From: Glycine soja
Lineage: Eukaryota > Streptophyta > Magnoliopsida > Fabales > Fabaceae
DNA length: 64,000 nt
Direction: 5' to 3'
Assembly: GCF_004193775.1 (NCBI RefSeq)
Contig: NC_041012.1
Location: 11,615,223 to 11,679,222 of the forward strand
Shown here one piece after another: positions 35,882 to 47,499 of this stretch; the stretch's first letter is position 1, and each line of letters opens with the position of its first letter. Under the pieces are notes generated by a model that was not told the DNA's origin, did not search any database, and was given only the letters and a program-made list of their open reading frames with translations. The position numbers were made by a program, and so were the translations under genes.

Positions 35882-38800
35882 TTAGACCCTAACTGCTGTT
35901 GGAGAATAATCTGGCTGACCCACTGAGGAAGACTTTGAAGCCTCCATAATCACTGGTGCCTCTTCCAAACAGCTATGAGTATCATCACTGATCATCTCAA
36001 TTGTCATCTTTTCCACTTCTTCTTGGGTGTATATATGGATCTTGGACACCACATCGCAAAACTCACTGCAGCCATAAGGATACATGCAAATCTTTTTAGT
36101 GTCACCTAGAAAGTACATCACATAAAATGACACTGGATAGCTTACATAGTAAAGGGTACAAGAGATGTGAGGTTCTATCCTATCAGTACATGTTGAGACA
36201 GGTAGGAGATATAAGGTGAGTTGGATGGTTAAGAGAGAAGGGAAGGAGGAAAAATCACGGATTCGATCCCCTCTCTTAACAAAACTAACATTCTAACAAT
36301 CAACATTTGCCGGAAAAAAAAAAACATGTTTAGACAGGTGACAATCATTGATAACTGATTAAAAGGTATAGAAAAGCAGCATTCTTTAAGGTGTTGATTT
36401 GAGTCCAGAAAGAAGAAAACTTACTGCCATGGGTCATCCCCCACAACCATTATGTCATTCTCACTGTCAGTGTAGAGGATCTTCCATCCCTTATCAGGAT
36501 CTTTTAGAAGGCCTTCCATGCTAAACAGTCTCTCTAGTTCACTCAGCAGATCATTGTAGCCACTCAGTCTTGAAAGATCAATAGCTCTTCCAACTAAGCT
36601 GCCTTGCTTGTGAACCTTCATTTAGTGTATGTTATATAGGTGGGTAAAACTTGAGAGAGAAAAAGGCATATCATAACATAATTTTGTTGTTATCATCCCT
36701 CACCTTTGTGCAGCTCCTTTTAGCAGAGTTCTGCAAATTTTGGGTAGTAGTTTCCCCAGACAAAGAAAACCCGAATAGTTTGCAGGCATTTACCTTTCCC
36801 TGGACATTGTTGTCAATAGAAACCCCCATATTCCCAGCAGCAGAAATATTATTGCCCTGCAGCTTATGGTCATTTGGGAGATCTGATCTTCCAACTTCAT
36901 TTACAATGATCCCTGCCTGAGTGGATGGCTTGTTAAATGGGACATTCTCTCTCTGGAAAGTGGTGGATTTCGAGCAAAACAAGCTAGCTTGACTGGCTTG
37001 GTGAATATCCCCGTAAGGAAACAATGAAAGTTGAAAGCTTGGTTTGGTTGCCTGGTGGAGGTTGAAAGTTGTGCAACTAAGATTGGGCATTCCCCAAGCA
37101 CCAAGGTTCATATCAACCTTTCCTGTCAGGGATTTCAATGGACATATTTCTTGACCTTGCAAGACCCTCGGAAACCTGTTGGTTTCCACAAAGCCTGCAT
37201 AACTGAAAGGGTGCACACTACTCAGCTCAGAAGAGGTAATCTTTCTTACTTCAGCTGATCCAAGATTTGGATGACTTTGAGAGCTCATCTCAAAACCTGG
37301 TGGCTTGGTTACTGTGTCACATCCGTAGTAGAGTGACCCAAAACCTGCATTTTCTTGACCTTGCAAGACCTTGGGTGATCTTACAGACTCCTCAAAGTCT
37401 ATCAATCCTCTGCCTCGTGCTGCTATATGAAACAAAAAGGATGATTAGGATATATTAAGTTAACATACACTCTTTACTTAAGTCTTGGATAAATTTCTTT
37501 ATAAACATTTATAGAAAAAGAAAATGATAAGGTAAAATGAATTGAGCTTCTCCCACAAGCTAAAATCAATTTATGCACTTAACTTATATAGAAGCTCTCT
37601 CAGTTAATTTTTTCAAAAACTAAGGTGCATAAGTTGATTTTGACTTGTGGGAGAAGTTCAATGTATTTTACAAGTATTTATGGAGAAGAGTCTTATTCTA
37701 CTTTAGTGTTAGGACTCATACCAGTGATGAGGTGACTAGGTGAGGCAACCTGCAGACCTGTCCGCAGCTTCTTCAGTCTTGGGGAAGACTGAATGCTCAA
37801 GGGGGGCAGAGGAGCAGAAGGATCAATCTCCCATGGAGATACTCTGTCTTTATGATTAGTCTCAATATCCTCATCCCATCTGACCTGTTGCATGTCACAG
37901 CAGGCTTACATTAATGAAGAGATCATCATGTGGTCAGACTCAGTTCATAAATGAGCTTTGTAAGTGGTTTGCTAATGCAACCTTCATATTAATTTGATAT
38001 GATGATATGTAAAACTATTTAGAGCGAGACACAAAAATATTACGAAGAAAAATTGGAGAAATGGAATTAGATTTCTGTGATATTCACAAAGAAAGTTGCT
38101 TCACAATAATTCAGTTTGGTGTTAAAAACACAATTTCTGTCCTTAAGCAATGCCAAACGTATAAATATGGTACAAGAGTACTGCATTAGTAACAAAGCAA
38201 AATTAAAGATGTACCATCAAGCACCTCCATTTTGATTTGGGCCATCTATAAGGATCCAAATCACTCGTTCCAATCAACATCCCACTACAACACCTGCAAG
38301 ATAGGAAGATGGTATTATGACACAAGCAAAAAGCTTTTTGAAGGAAGACATAGTAATGAAGATTTATAATTATGTTGTAGTCTACCTCCTCTCTTGAGAT
38401 TCATCCATTTCAAATCTCATTTTGAATCTTGTTCCAATGCTCACTGGATTCTTGATGCTTTTAACATACTTTTGGTAGGGAACAACAAAGTCTGCTTGAC
38501 TTGCTCTGTATTATATCAAATTCAAACACGTTACAAATTTATTGCTTGTCTCATACCAATCAAGAGTTAGCAACCAAAGAAGGAAGAAATTACATCCATA
38601 GGAAATTAAAGATTATGGTAAAAGGTTTCATTTCTAAGAAGGCCTATCAGAGGATCAAAGCTAGTTTAGTAAGGTGCAAAGATATTGTAATTTGAGTTTC
38701 TAGAAAGGGCATGAGCCATTTCTGTCCAAATCAGAGTGTTCCCTATTCTTCCATCCAATCCACATCATTGGAGTGTTTGACAATCCATTCTTCAAAGTGT

Positions 38801-41800
38801 TTAATAGACACAGTGCTGCTACCTACACACTTACAGACATATCACCTCACATCTATATAGTTTTTACCATATGATTATGGCTGGTGTCCCACATGATTTT
38901 TTTGCATATTCACACTTCGGTTGTGCCACCATAGAAACCTAGTGGAGAGATCCAAACTCCTAAGAACATATTTGGTTTAAGAAAATGTTTCCTGTTTTTT
39001 CACTTTTAATATGAGAAGACCACTTTAGTTTATTATGTTTTTGTTTTCAAACATTCATACAGAAAAAAAGAAGGAAAAAACAATAAAAATAAAGTTTCAT
39101 TTATGTAATTAAAAGTAAAAATAAAAATAAAAATAAAAATAGAAATATTTTCTCAAAGTAAACATGCCCTTATGTTGCCAGGCCAGAATTAAAATCTAAG
39201 GACAAGTAATTACAGTGTGAATTTCATACATCTTGCAAAGCAGGAAGGCAAGACCAGTCAGTATTAGTACCTTGGACTGTAGAAAACATGAAACTTGCTT
39301 TTGGTGGATATTGCATTTGCCACAGAAGAAAGGACATTGGGATAGCAGTTCTGGCTTCCAATAACTGATTCAGGAAGATCATTTCTAGGTCTAACAGCTC
39401 TTCTGATTCCCAATCTCAGTTCACCATTTTCACCCCTACGAAGTCATTAATATTTCAGTAAGGATCCGAAAGGTACTATAATGATAGATAGACCCTTCTT
39501 TCTCTGAAACTGGGTAGTGAGAATCTCAAGTTTGATTTAATTGGCTTCCAAAAGATTATTATTACTCATATTTCATGCTTTCAAAGTTTGGTAAGACTTA
39601 AATTCTTGATTCTCAAGAAAAATAAAGGCCATCTGTTTTGACTTTATGAGGTATGTTTTTGCAAGTACATATTTTCTTCCAACTCCCTTTTTGGCACTGT
39701 ACGGTCTCCAAGACAATGAAGTTCATCAATATTAATAATTACAGCATTTAAAAACTACTACTTAATATTGATAATACAACATAAAAAAAACTATTAATTA
39801 TCCAAATTAATAACATCCATGTTTTTTGTTTGGTATTTGGATTGATAATTAACTTTCTACTAAATTATTGGAAGACCATCATTAACAATTAGTAATTGTA
39901 GGTGAGATTAATCCACGTTTAGGAGCTTGAGAGGTTGCTCCTTCAAGTCAATAATATAAGAATTAATGTCAATTAAAACGTCCAGTTCAACACACACGTA
40001 TACACGAAGGATTCTTAGGCACAGCAAGAGATTTTAAGCTACAAAATATGTGTTAAAAACATTGTTAAAATAGCAGACAATCATGAATCACATAGCTGAG
40101 GTGATAGAGATATATACAAAAAGAAAAAACATGCTTCGAGAGTGGCCAAATTTTTCTCCGTATATAAACACACTTAAGCTAAAACACACTTGATACTGTA
40201 GATATATATACCTTAGGAAGAGCACTGCATCACCGGAGACAAGATTCTTTTGACTGACAAAAATGCTCCATCCAGTAGTGAGTAGATGCCGCCTTGGCTG
40301 ACCTGACATGTTACCACATCGATTTTGTGTACCAATTAGTGTCTGTTTAGATTAGATTTTTAGTAAAATTGATATTGAACACTTGGACATGATTTAGAGT
40401 TGTAGCCGGAGATTTTATATTCGAATGTTGTACAGTGTAATAATTTGATTCTCAATGTAAACCAAATGGGGCCTTGGTCAATATATGAAGTCACACACAC
40501 ACACACATACTCACACCTCACACTTAATTTTTCTAATTACATTACCTCTGTAAATGTGACGAAATTTCCACTCCACATCATGCAGGTCTTTGGCAACAAG
40601 CTCTTGTGATGGCCTCTGCTGCTTATAATCCTGTAGTAGTGTCAAAGTAAAAGGAATAGCTCAGCAATTTAAGCAAGGCTAGAAAATCAAATTATAGTCC
40701 TGTTTGAATAAACTTCTTAAGCACTTATAGAAGAAAAAAAACTAAAAAGACAATGAGTTAAATTTCTCTCATAAGTTAAAATCAACTTATGCACATTATC
40801 TTTTAAAGAATCTCTCTTTTCTAACTTTTCCAAAAGCTGAGGTGCATAAGTTGATTCTAACTTGTGGAATTCACTTTTCATTTTTCTTCTTTATAAGTGT
40901 TTATAGTTAATATTATGCTCTGTGAAAGATGTCGCACCAAAGGAGGAAAACAGTCTTCAGCAGCTCGGCGAGGAACAGAAAAGCCCCCATGTGTGCTGGT
41001 ATCAGAGGCAGTTAGTGTTTTGCAGAACATGTGAGGGGTTGATTTAGTTGGTGATCTATCATCCCCCTCCTCTTCTGCTCCCAATTCCTCAAGTTCTTTG
41101 CCCTCTAAATACATCCCTTCCAACTGAAAAGAAAAGAATTCAGTGTGTTCAGAATTACTTAATGTAATGCAGCTAAGGAACATTTGGTACATCATTTAAC
41201 ATTTTAAGCTCATAAAAACAAACATTCCTTGTTCTAATTAAACAATGAAAAGAAGCTCTCAAAAATTGATTATTTAGTTGGAAGGGACATAATTAGGGAC
41301 ACACCAAAACATAAATAACTTTCAAATGAAAAACCAACCTCAGCTTGAGGAAGCAAAGTAACTTGTGTATAAACCTCATCATTCTCCTTGTTGGCCTGTT
41401 CCAGGAAGTGACAATTTAGTAAAACCAAGTGAACAATAGAGCCAATGCAATGGGGCAAGGAAATGGCGACATGTCAAATGAAATTGAGTAAACCACAACT
41501 GAATCTAAGAGGAGAGAATTCAGTACTCACAAGTAGTTGGACATTGACAACCCTGCAAAAGATCTGTGGCTGAAGATCATAGGTGGGAATCTCCAATGGT
41601 GTGAAAGGAGAGAAAGATGCAACTTGTTCTAAGTGACCTTGTGGAAAATAGACCACCACATTTCCTTTCTTGGGAAGAGAAGTGAGAGGGCCAGCACAAG
41701 CATGCCAAAGCTCAAGGTAAGAAGAGGACACAAGCGCTGAAGAGGAAGAAGTAGAGGATGAACAAGTGGAAGAGGACCAACAAGTAACACCAACACCTTT

Positions 41801-41869
41801 CTCACATTCCCTATCACAGAATGCATTCTTCTCAACCTCAGTCACTTCATGGTTCAGATCAATTTCCAT
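35882..41869 (-). CDS. ARF4: Auxin response factor 4 (ARF4-type)
   Basis: Transcription factor that binds auxin response elements; ARF4 proteins are regarded as repressors acting in organ polarity and phase change. Exons (transcription order): 41869-41531, 41395-41339, 41123-40938, 40630-40546, 40302-40212, 39435-39271, 38505-38386, 38293-38215, 37884-37722, 37422-36704, 36615-36425 and 36065-35882. Phases close to 792 aa. I chose the ATG giving MEIDLNHEV as in ARF4 homologues. A Ser-rich stretch (32-50) is followed by [20 protein letters not shown], a B3 DNA-binding domain (about 164-266), the ARF middle domain (about 290-372), a variable middle region with two VLQGQE motifs, and a C-terminal PB1 domain (about 669-755) with [11 protein letters not shown] and [18 protein letters not shown]. 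Two tasiR-ARF sites imply post-transcriptional control. Confidence 0.97.
36188..36339 (-). mobile_element. tRNA-derived SINE in ARF4 intron 11
   Basis: The SINE body, 36204-36323, is bounded by ACATGTTGAGACAGGT (36188-36203) and ACATGTTTAGACAGGT (36324-36339), a 16-bp target-site duplication with one mismatch. It contains a pol III A-box-like GTGAGTTGGATGGTTAA (about 36216-36232) and a B-box-like GGATTCGATCC (36259-36269). It ends TTTGCCGGAAAAAAAAAAA. The element itself reads on the plus strand, opposite to ARF4 transcription; the strand given here is that of the host gene. Confidence 0.8.
37148..37168 (-). promoter_or_regulatory. tasiR-ARF target site 2 in ARF4
   Basis: On the plus strand this reads TTCTTGACCTTGCAAGACC, near-identical to the conserved TAS3 tasiR-ARF small RNA, so the minus-strand mRNA is complementary to it. 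It encodes RVLQGQE at about residues 514-520. Paired sites of this kind are the known landmark of ARF3/ARF4 transcripts. Confidence 0.9.
37352..37372 (-). promoter_or_regulatory. tasiR-ARF target site 1 in ARF4
   Basis: The plus strand reads TTCTTGACCTTGCAAGACCT, so the ARF4 mRNA is complementary to TAS3-derived tasiR-ARF here. It encodes KVLQGQE at about residues 446-452, near the start of exon 10 and 204 bases upstream (in the mRNA) of the second site. Confidence 0.9.
37486..37696. mobile_element. Hairpin MITE in ARF4 intron 9
   Basis: The left half contains GCTTCTCCCACAAGCTAAAA and ATCAATTTATGCAC. The right half contains the reverse of these (GTGCATAAGTTGATTTTG, CTTGTGGGAGAAGTTCAA). The unit is almost a full palindrome and belongs to the same family as the copy at 40701-40908. 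Confidence 0.75.
38961..39172. mobile_element. MITE in ARF4 intron 6
   Basis: The terminal inverted repeats are TAAGAACATATTTGGTTTAA on the left and TAAGGGCATGTTTACTTTGA (reverse-complemented) on the right, continuing with GAAAATRTTT. The interior is AT-rich and contains AAAAT repeats. There is no ORF. Confidence 0.65.
40701..40908. mobile_element. Hairpin MITE in ARF4 intron 3
   Basis: The inverted halves contain TAAGTTAAAATCAACTTATG and, opposite, GTGCATAAGTTGATTCTAAC. The outer ends are AAGCACTTATAG and the reverse complement of CTATAAACACTTAT. It is related to the MITE in intron 9. The right end may be slightly truncated. Confidence 0.7.
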
Positions 41870-43470
41870 GAACACCTAGTGGTGTAGGCTCAAATGGAAG
41901 CCAAGAGAACAAGGAAGCAGCAACAAAAGCACCCCACAACGAAAATTCACAACTTGAAGAAGGGAGGGAAAGAGTGTGTGTGTCACCAAGTGGAAGAATT
42001 GAGAAAAGGAAGCCCCAGAAAGTGGAAAGTATAAATACCATGGAAAAAGAGGTTAGATTGTGAGAAAGAATTCATATTTGGAGAGTATTAAATCAAAGGG
42101 AAAAAAAAGAGTGAGTGGAACTGGATGAACAGAAAAGAACAAAGAAAGTCATGTTGAGAAGGATACCAAGACACGATTTTTAAAGATAAGAAAAGAAGGA
42201 AAGAAGAGAGAAGAATATATATTATATATAGTATTAAATAATAACAAGAAATTCAACGTATGATTCCACCACCCCCATTTGCAGGTACTGAGAAGAGGGA
42301 GCAGAAGCAGGAGCAGACATAGACAATTGCATAGGAAGCACATAAACAAAAGGCAAGAAAAGCCAATGTGGTAGTGCCTTTTGGATTTAGACTGTTAAAA
42401 CTCTTAGAGAGAGAAAGAGAGAGATAGAGTGTGTGTTGGGTGGGGGGGACAGGCTAAGACAGTACAGAACCCACACTTCCCCACTCTCAGTCTCCTTTGC
42501 TTTGTTTGCCTTAACTTTTTTATTTATTGATAATAGATAAATAACTAAATTCGCATTCGAAAGTTAATGCTGTGATAAATTAATTTTAAAAAAATAAAAA
42601 TATAAATTTAACCTTTAAATATATAAAAAAAAGTTCAATAAATTAATTTTGTATTTAAATTTATGAGGCCACACTTCCCCATTCTTAATATCATTTGCTT
42701 TGTTTCCGTTAATTTTTTATTTTTTATTGATAATTTCTTTCACTGTGCTTGCTTGTGGGGATGATTGATTGAGTCCCTCCCCCTAACAGACAACATAAGT
42801 TTAATGTACAAGATAAATAAACCAAACAATCATTAACCATGCTTCTTTCTTTCTCTCTTTTTTCCCTCCTCCTTCGAATTTGCATAGCATATCTATCTAA
42901 AAAAAAAGACAATTCCAAGGAAAACACAATCTGACAACTCAACCTACAATATATAGGTTGGTGAATTTCTAGGCATGAGTAACAGAATAATCCTGAGGTA
43001 AAAATACTTTAGGTGTATATTCTATAGAAATTTTATAGAATATATTATTATAGTAGTAGTATTATTTAATATTTCTACAGGGTTCATTTAATATTTCTAG
43101 GCATGGTGATAATTATTTTATAGAATATATTATTACAGTTGCTACAGCGTTCATTTAATATTTAATATACTATAAAAAAAGAAAGTGAGAGGGTTTGGGA
43201 CTGTGAAAAATGCAGTGTGGTGTGGGTTTTGGCAGCAACTGTCCTGGACTTAGTTTAGTTGTCAAGGACTCACAAACCCCCTTTCCACTCTGCACTCCAC
43301 TCCTTTACAACACATCTTAATTCTTCAGTCTTATCACTTTTCCTTTTTTTTTCTTCTAATCATGTTATTAATATAAAAAATTTACTTGTTTTATTGAAAA
43401 TTAATTTTTATCAAAAAATCAAATTTAGTAAATTTTTATTTTTAACTATATTTTTTATTTATAAAATTTA
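41870..43470. other. ARF4 5' flank
   Basis: The first several hundred bases upstream of the ARF4 ATG are purine-rich on the plus strand (GAGAGA tract at about 42404-42426), consistent with a CT-rich 5'-UTR on the minus strand. No other gene is seen. The transcription start cannot be placed by eye. Confidence 0.4.
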
Positions 43471-44088
43471 AATTGAAGACATTATTTGAAAAAATCAAAT
43501 TCATATCACTCGACCCAATAATTTGTTAATACTTTTTCCTTCTTTGAACCATCTCATTTATCTCAAACTTTAGAAAAAAATAATTAATATATATATATAT
43601 ATATAATAATAATCTTTAAAAAGGTAATATTTGGAAATTTAAGGGTTTTGATATTGTTATTAACAATTTATTTTTTTAGTGTCTTCAACTTTATTCAATT
43701 ATTGCCTAGGAAAAGAAATACTAAAATTATTATTTTGGGGTATTATAATAACTCTCCTATAATTTTATTGAATTTTTAAATAAGTCTCAATCATTAAAAA
43801 AAAGTAAATGATTCCCTATACAATCTTCTTAAAAAAAATAAGTATATACCTAACAATAACTGTTAATATTCTGTTAATCTCACATTTACAAAAATAAAAA
43901 ATTTGTTGAGGTTTGTTAATCATAAGGTTTATTCGAGCAAATCAGGAACTTAAGTATTTGACGAAAAGCACAATTGAATAGTTTTTATGTAATTTATTTA
44001 TGTTTTAAAGTAAAATTTAAATCTAAAAAAAATGAATCATTATGGAAGACTAGTATTTTTTCGAAAATTTCATAAAAATATGATGATT

Positions 44089-44184
<96 letters not shown>

Positions 44185-45610
44185 AAAGATTTACAATGCA
44201 GTAAAATTATAAAGGCGTACAAAATAATTTGGCCCCTTTAAGAAATTATTTGTATGCTTTACACCATAAGTTTATACAAACAAATTAATTTTTTTGAGTT
44301 CCTTTATTTGATCTTGTCCAAAAACTTAAATTATATTTAAAAAATATAACATTAAAATTTAATTCTTTTTTTATTCATTTAAAAGTTTAATTCTATATTG
44401 AACTTATGTTTTGTGGGATTAGGTTTTAAAATATTGTTGTTGGTAAAAAAAAATCGAGTCTTTTCTGTCGTCGGTCTAAGTTTGGGTCCATGTTCTTTGA
44501 CCTTGCACTTTGCACTAATACGAACCAGTAACAACAATTACCTAGCCTTTTATCAAATTGCTAGGACAATTTTACCCATAGCCGATTAAGTTTAAATGTA
44601 TACATTGTTGAAAAACAATATTTGCTTAGATACATTATAAAATAGTAGGTTCATTTTTTTTACGGAAAGATAATTATATCATTTCATTAATCAATTTTGC
44701 ATCGATATAAACAAGATATAATCAAAATTGTAAGAACTAACATAAAATTTTGGAATCCTCATCTTATGAGCTACAATATTGACTTATCTCTTTACAAAAC
44801 TTACCCTAAAGTTTTAGAATATTAGGGTTTGAATATCTCTATTACAACAAATTAATAACTAACAACTCAAATTTGTCAATAATAAAAAAATATTAAGTAG
44901 TGGGGAATTACTCGAAGACTAAAACCTCCATAATAAATCAAAAGGATAAAACTATATTTTTAATTCACGTAAATATGATTAGATTTAATTTTAATTCCTC
45001 ATTTTTTTGTTTGTTATAGTCTCATGACTTTTATTTTTAAAATAATTTCTATCTCAATTAATTTACTAAAAATATGACATATATTTAACTATATCATGTC
45101 ATATGTCACCTTATAATGGTTGTTGATGTAAAATATTTAGATATATTTCATGTTAAAATAGATAATATGTGTATTGATAGTGTAAATTATATTATCATTT
45201 AATTACAAATTATTATATATAATAAGTTTGTTAATTTTTATAATAATTATCATAAAAGTCATCTCAATGATAATTTTTTATTGATTGAGAGCATAAAATC
45301 TTTTACATTGACATTATATAGAGAACATATCTTATGAGAAAAAATATTTTATATGAGTGAGATAATTAAATCTGAATCATATAACAATAAATGAAGGGTT
45401 GAAATTTAATGTAAAAAATTACATAATTTGTTAAGTAATCACATGATATTAAATATTGATCGTCGATATTTGATTATACGGTTCGAATTTAATCATCTTA
45501 CTCTTATAAAATAGTTTTATTTCAGATGATATGTCATCAACATTATATACATATTAAACTTTTCATATTATTACTGATAGAGAGTATTTAAAAAAATATA
45601 AGTATTCAAA
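43471..45610. other. AT-rich intergenic DNA
   Basis: No gene, RNA or clear element is seen apart from the compound microsatellite listed separately. Short open frames lack any family feature. Confidence 0.45.
44091..44179. repeat. Compound AT/AG microsatellite
   Basis: An AT array (44091-44124) runs directly into an AG array (44125-44179). Both are pure. Confidence 0.95.
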
Positions 45611-45614
45611 TAAA

Positions 45615-46594
45615 AATCATATAATTACTTATTTTCTTTTCTATCTTTTGTCGAGTACAAAAAGAAAAAAAAAGCATCAACATTAAAAAAAAACTAAAAC
45701 CAAATTTAATTATATTAATAGGAACTAAATATACATAAGTCTATATCAAAATTAGGGATTGGCCTTTTATTTACTCTTTTACTATCTACTATTATTAATT
45801 GAAAAAATAAGTTTTAATAAATTTATAAACAATGTATTGAAAAGAGAGAAATATTTAACATATGAAAACAATTCATAACATAAACATGAATAAAAAAAAA
45901 ATCATAACATAAACAATCATGAAATATATGATCTAAATTTTTTAATTGATTAATATTAAGTGGTTTTTGGTAATTTGTTATTAAGAAAGTAACGAAAATT
46001 TTAACAACTAATGATTTCATGTGTATCCTATTTAAAATATAATACTCTTCATATTTATATTTATTATATCTCAAATGAATGATATGTAGTAGTCACCAAC
46101 ATTAAAAAATCATATAATTACTTATTTTCTTTTCTATCTTTTGTCGAGTACAAAAAGAAAAAAAAAAGCATCAACATTAAAAAAAAACTAAAACCAAATT
46201 TAATTATATTAATAGGAACTAAATATACATAAGTCTATATCAAAATTAGGGATTGGCCTTTTATTTACTCTTTTACTATCTACTATTATTAACTGAAAAA
46301 ATAAGTTTTAATAAATTTATAAACAATGTATTGAAAAGAGAGAAATATTTAACATATGAAAACAATTCATAACATAAACATGAATAAAAAAAAAATCATA
46401 ACATAAACAATCATGAAATATATGATCTAAATTTTTTAATTGATTAATATTAAGTGGTTTTTGGTAATTTGTTATTAAGAAAGTAACGAAAATTTTAACA
46501 ACTAATGATTTCATGTGTATCCTATTTAAAATATAATACTCTTCATATTTATATTTATTATATCTCAAATGAATGATATGTAGTAGTCACCAAC
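45615..46594. repeat. Near-perfect tandem duplication, period about 494 bp
   Basis: Copy 1 (about 45615-46100) and copy 2 (about 46108-46594) start with AATCATATAATTACTTATTT and end with GTAGTAGTCACCAAC. I see one base substitution (ATTAATTG versus ATTAACTG) and one extra A in a poly-A run. The repeated unit is AT-rich and non-coding; an 83-codon open frame on the minus strand recurs in each copy but lacks an ATG. Confidence 0.9.
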
Positions 46595-47158
46595 CACTAA
46601 GAAGCGTGAACTTCCAAAAACGTAAAGGTAAGAAAGGTCCTAAATATTATCAGTTTTATTTTCATGTTTTTTTTTTGTTGATTAAACTTAATGTCCTTAA
46701 TTGGCTATATTAAAGTTCAGACACTCAACAAGTGCAATATTTTATTTATAACAACAGTAAATTGTGGAGTATTAAAAATTGATTCATAAGCTAAGATGCA
46801 ATCCAATTAAAAAAAAAACTAAAGATATATAAGATGCAATCCAATCCAAATATATTTACATGCTTAGTTTGGATTCAAGGGCTTCCATTTCTCTGCATAA
46901 AGTTCAAAGAGGTAAACGACAGTAGTCGTATTTATCTATTTGCCATGCATGAACACGAAAAAAAGGCTATTGGACCACTAAAGAAGTTTCGCTAATTTTC
47001 TTTCTCCTTTCTTCTAGCCCATTCCACAAAAATATGACAATTTTTAAATAAATAAGTAAAAAAGGGTAAGTATCATCCATTATAGACACTGCTCAGTAGT
47101 TAATATATATGTAATTTCTTATAAAGATAAGAGCATTTTTATAACTACCAACTAGTAA

Positions 47159-47162
<4 letters not shown>

Positions 47163-47240
<78 letters not shown>
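47163..47240. repeat. TA microsatellite, about 78 bp
   Basis: A pure TA array directly abuts the left end of the MITE at 47241. TA-rich sites are common insertion targets for MITEs. Confidence 0.95.
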
Positions 47241-47242
<2 letters not shown>

Positions 47243-47499
47243 TTTAATATTTTTTAATTCCTACAAATTTAACATTTTTTTTCATTTTTTTTGTGATTTT
47301 TTTCATTTTAATCATTGTAAAATGCGTTTTTATTTTTTGTCCTTAAAATACTTTAAATAATATTTTTTATTATTATTCAAAATGTTATCTAAAATATTTT
47401 TAAAATAAAAAAAATATTTTACAAAGATTAAAACAAAAAAAAATACAAAAATAAAAATAAAAAACATTAAATTACACAAATTAAAAAATATATTTAAGT
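47241..47499. mobile_element. MITE adjacent to TA array
   Basis: The left end GGTTTAATATTTTTTAATTC resembles the reverse complement of the right end (GACTTAAATATATTTTTTAA). Internal ATTTTACAAAGATTAAAA mirrors TTTTAATCATTGTAAAAT. This is a familiar legume MITE layout without coding capacity. Confidence 0.55.

Noticed and set aside
45823..46568. Two identical 83-codon minus-strand frames
   Set aside because: They start at TTG rather than ATG, are AT-biased, and are identical only because the DNA is tandemly duplicated.
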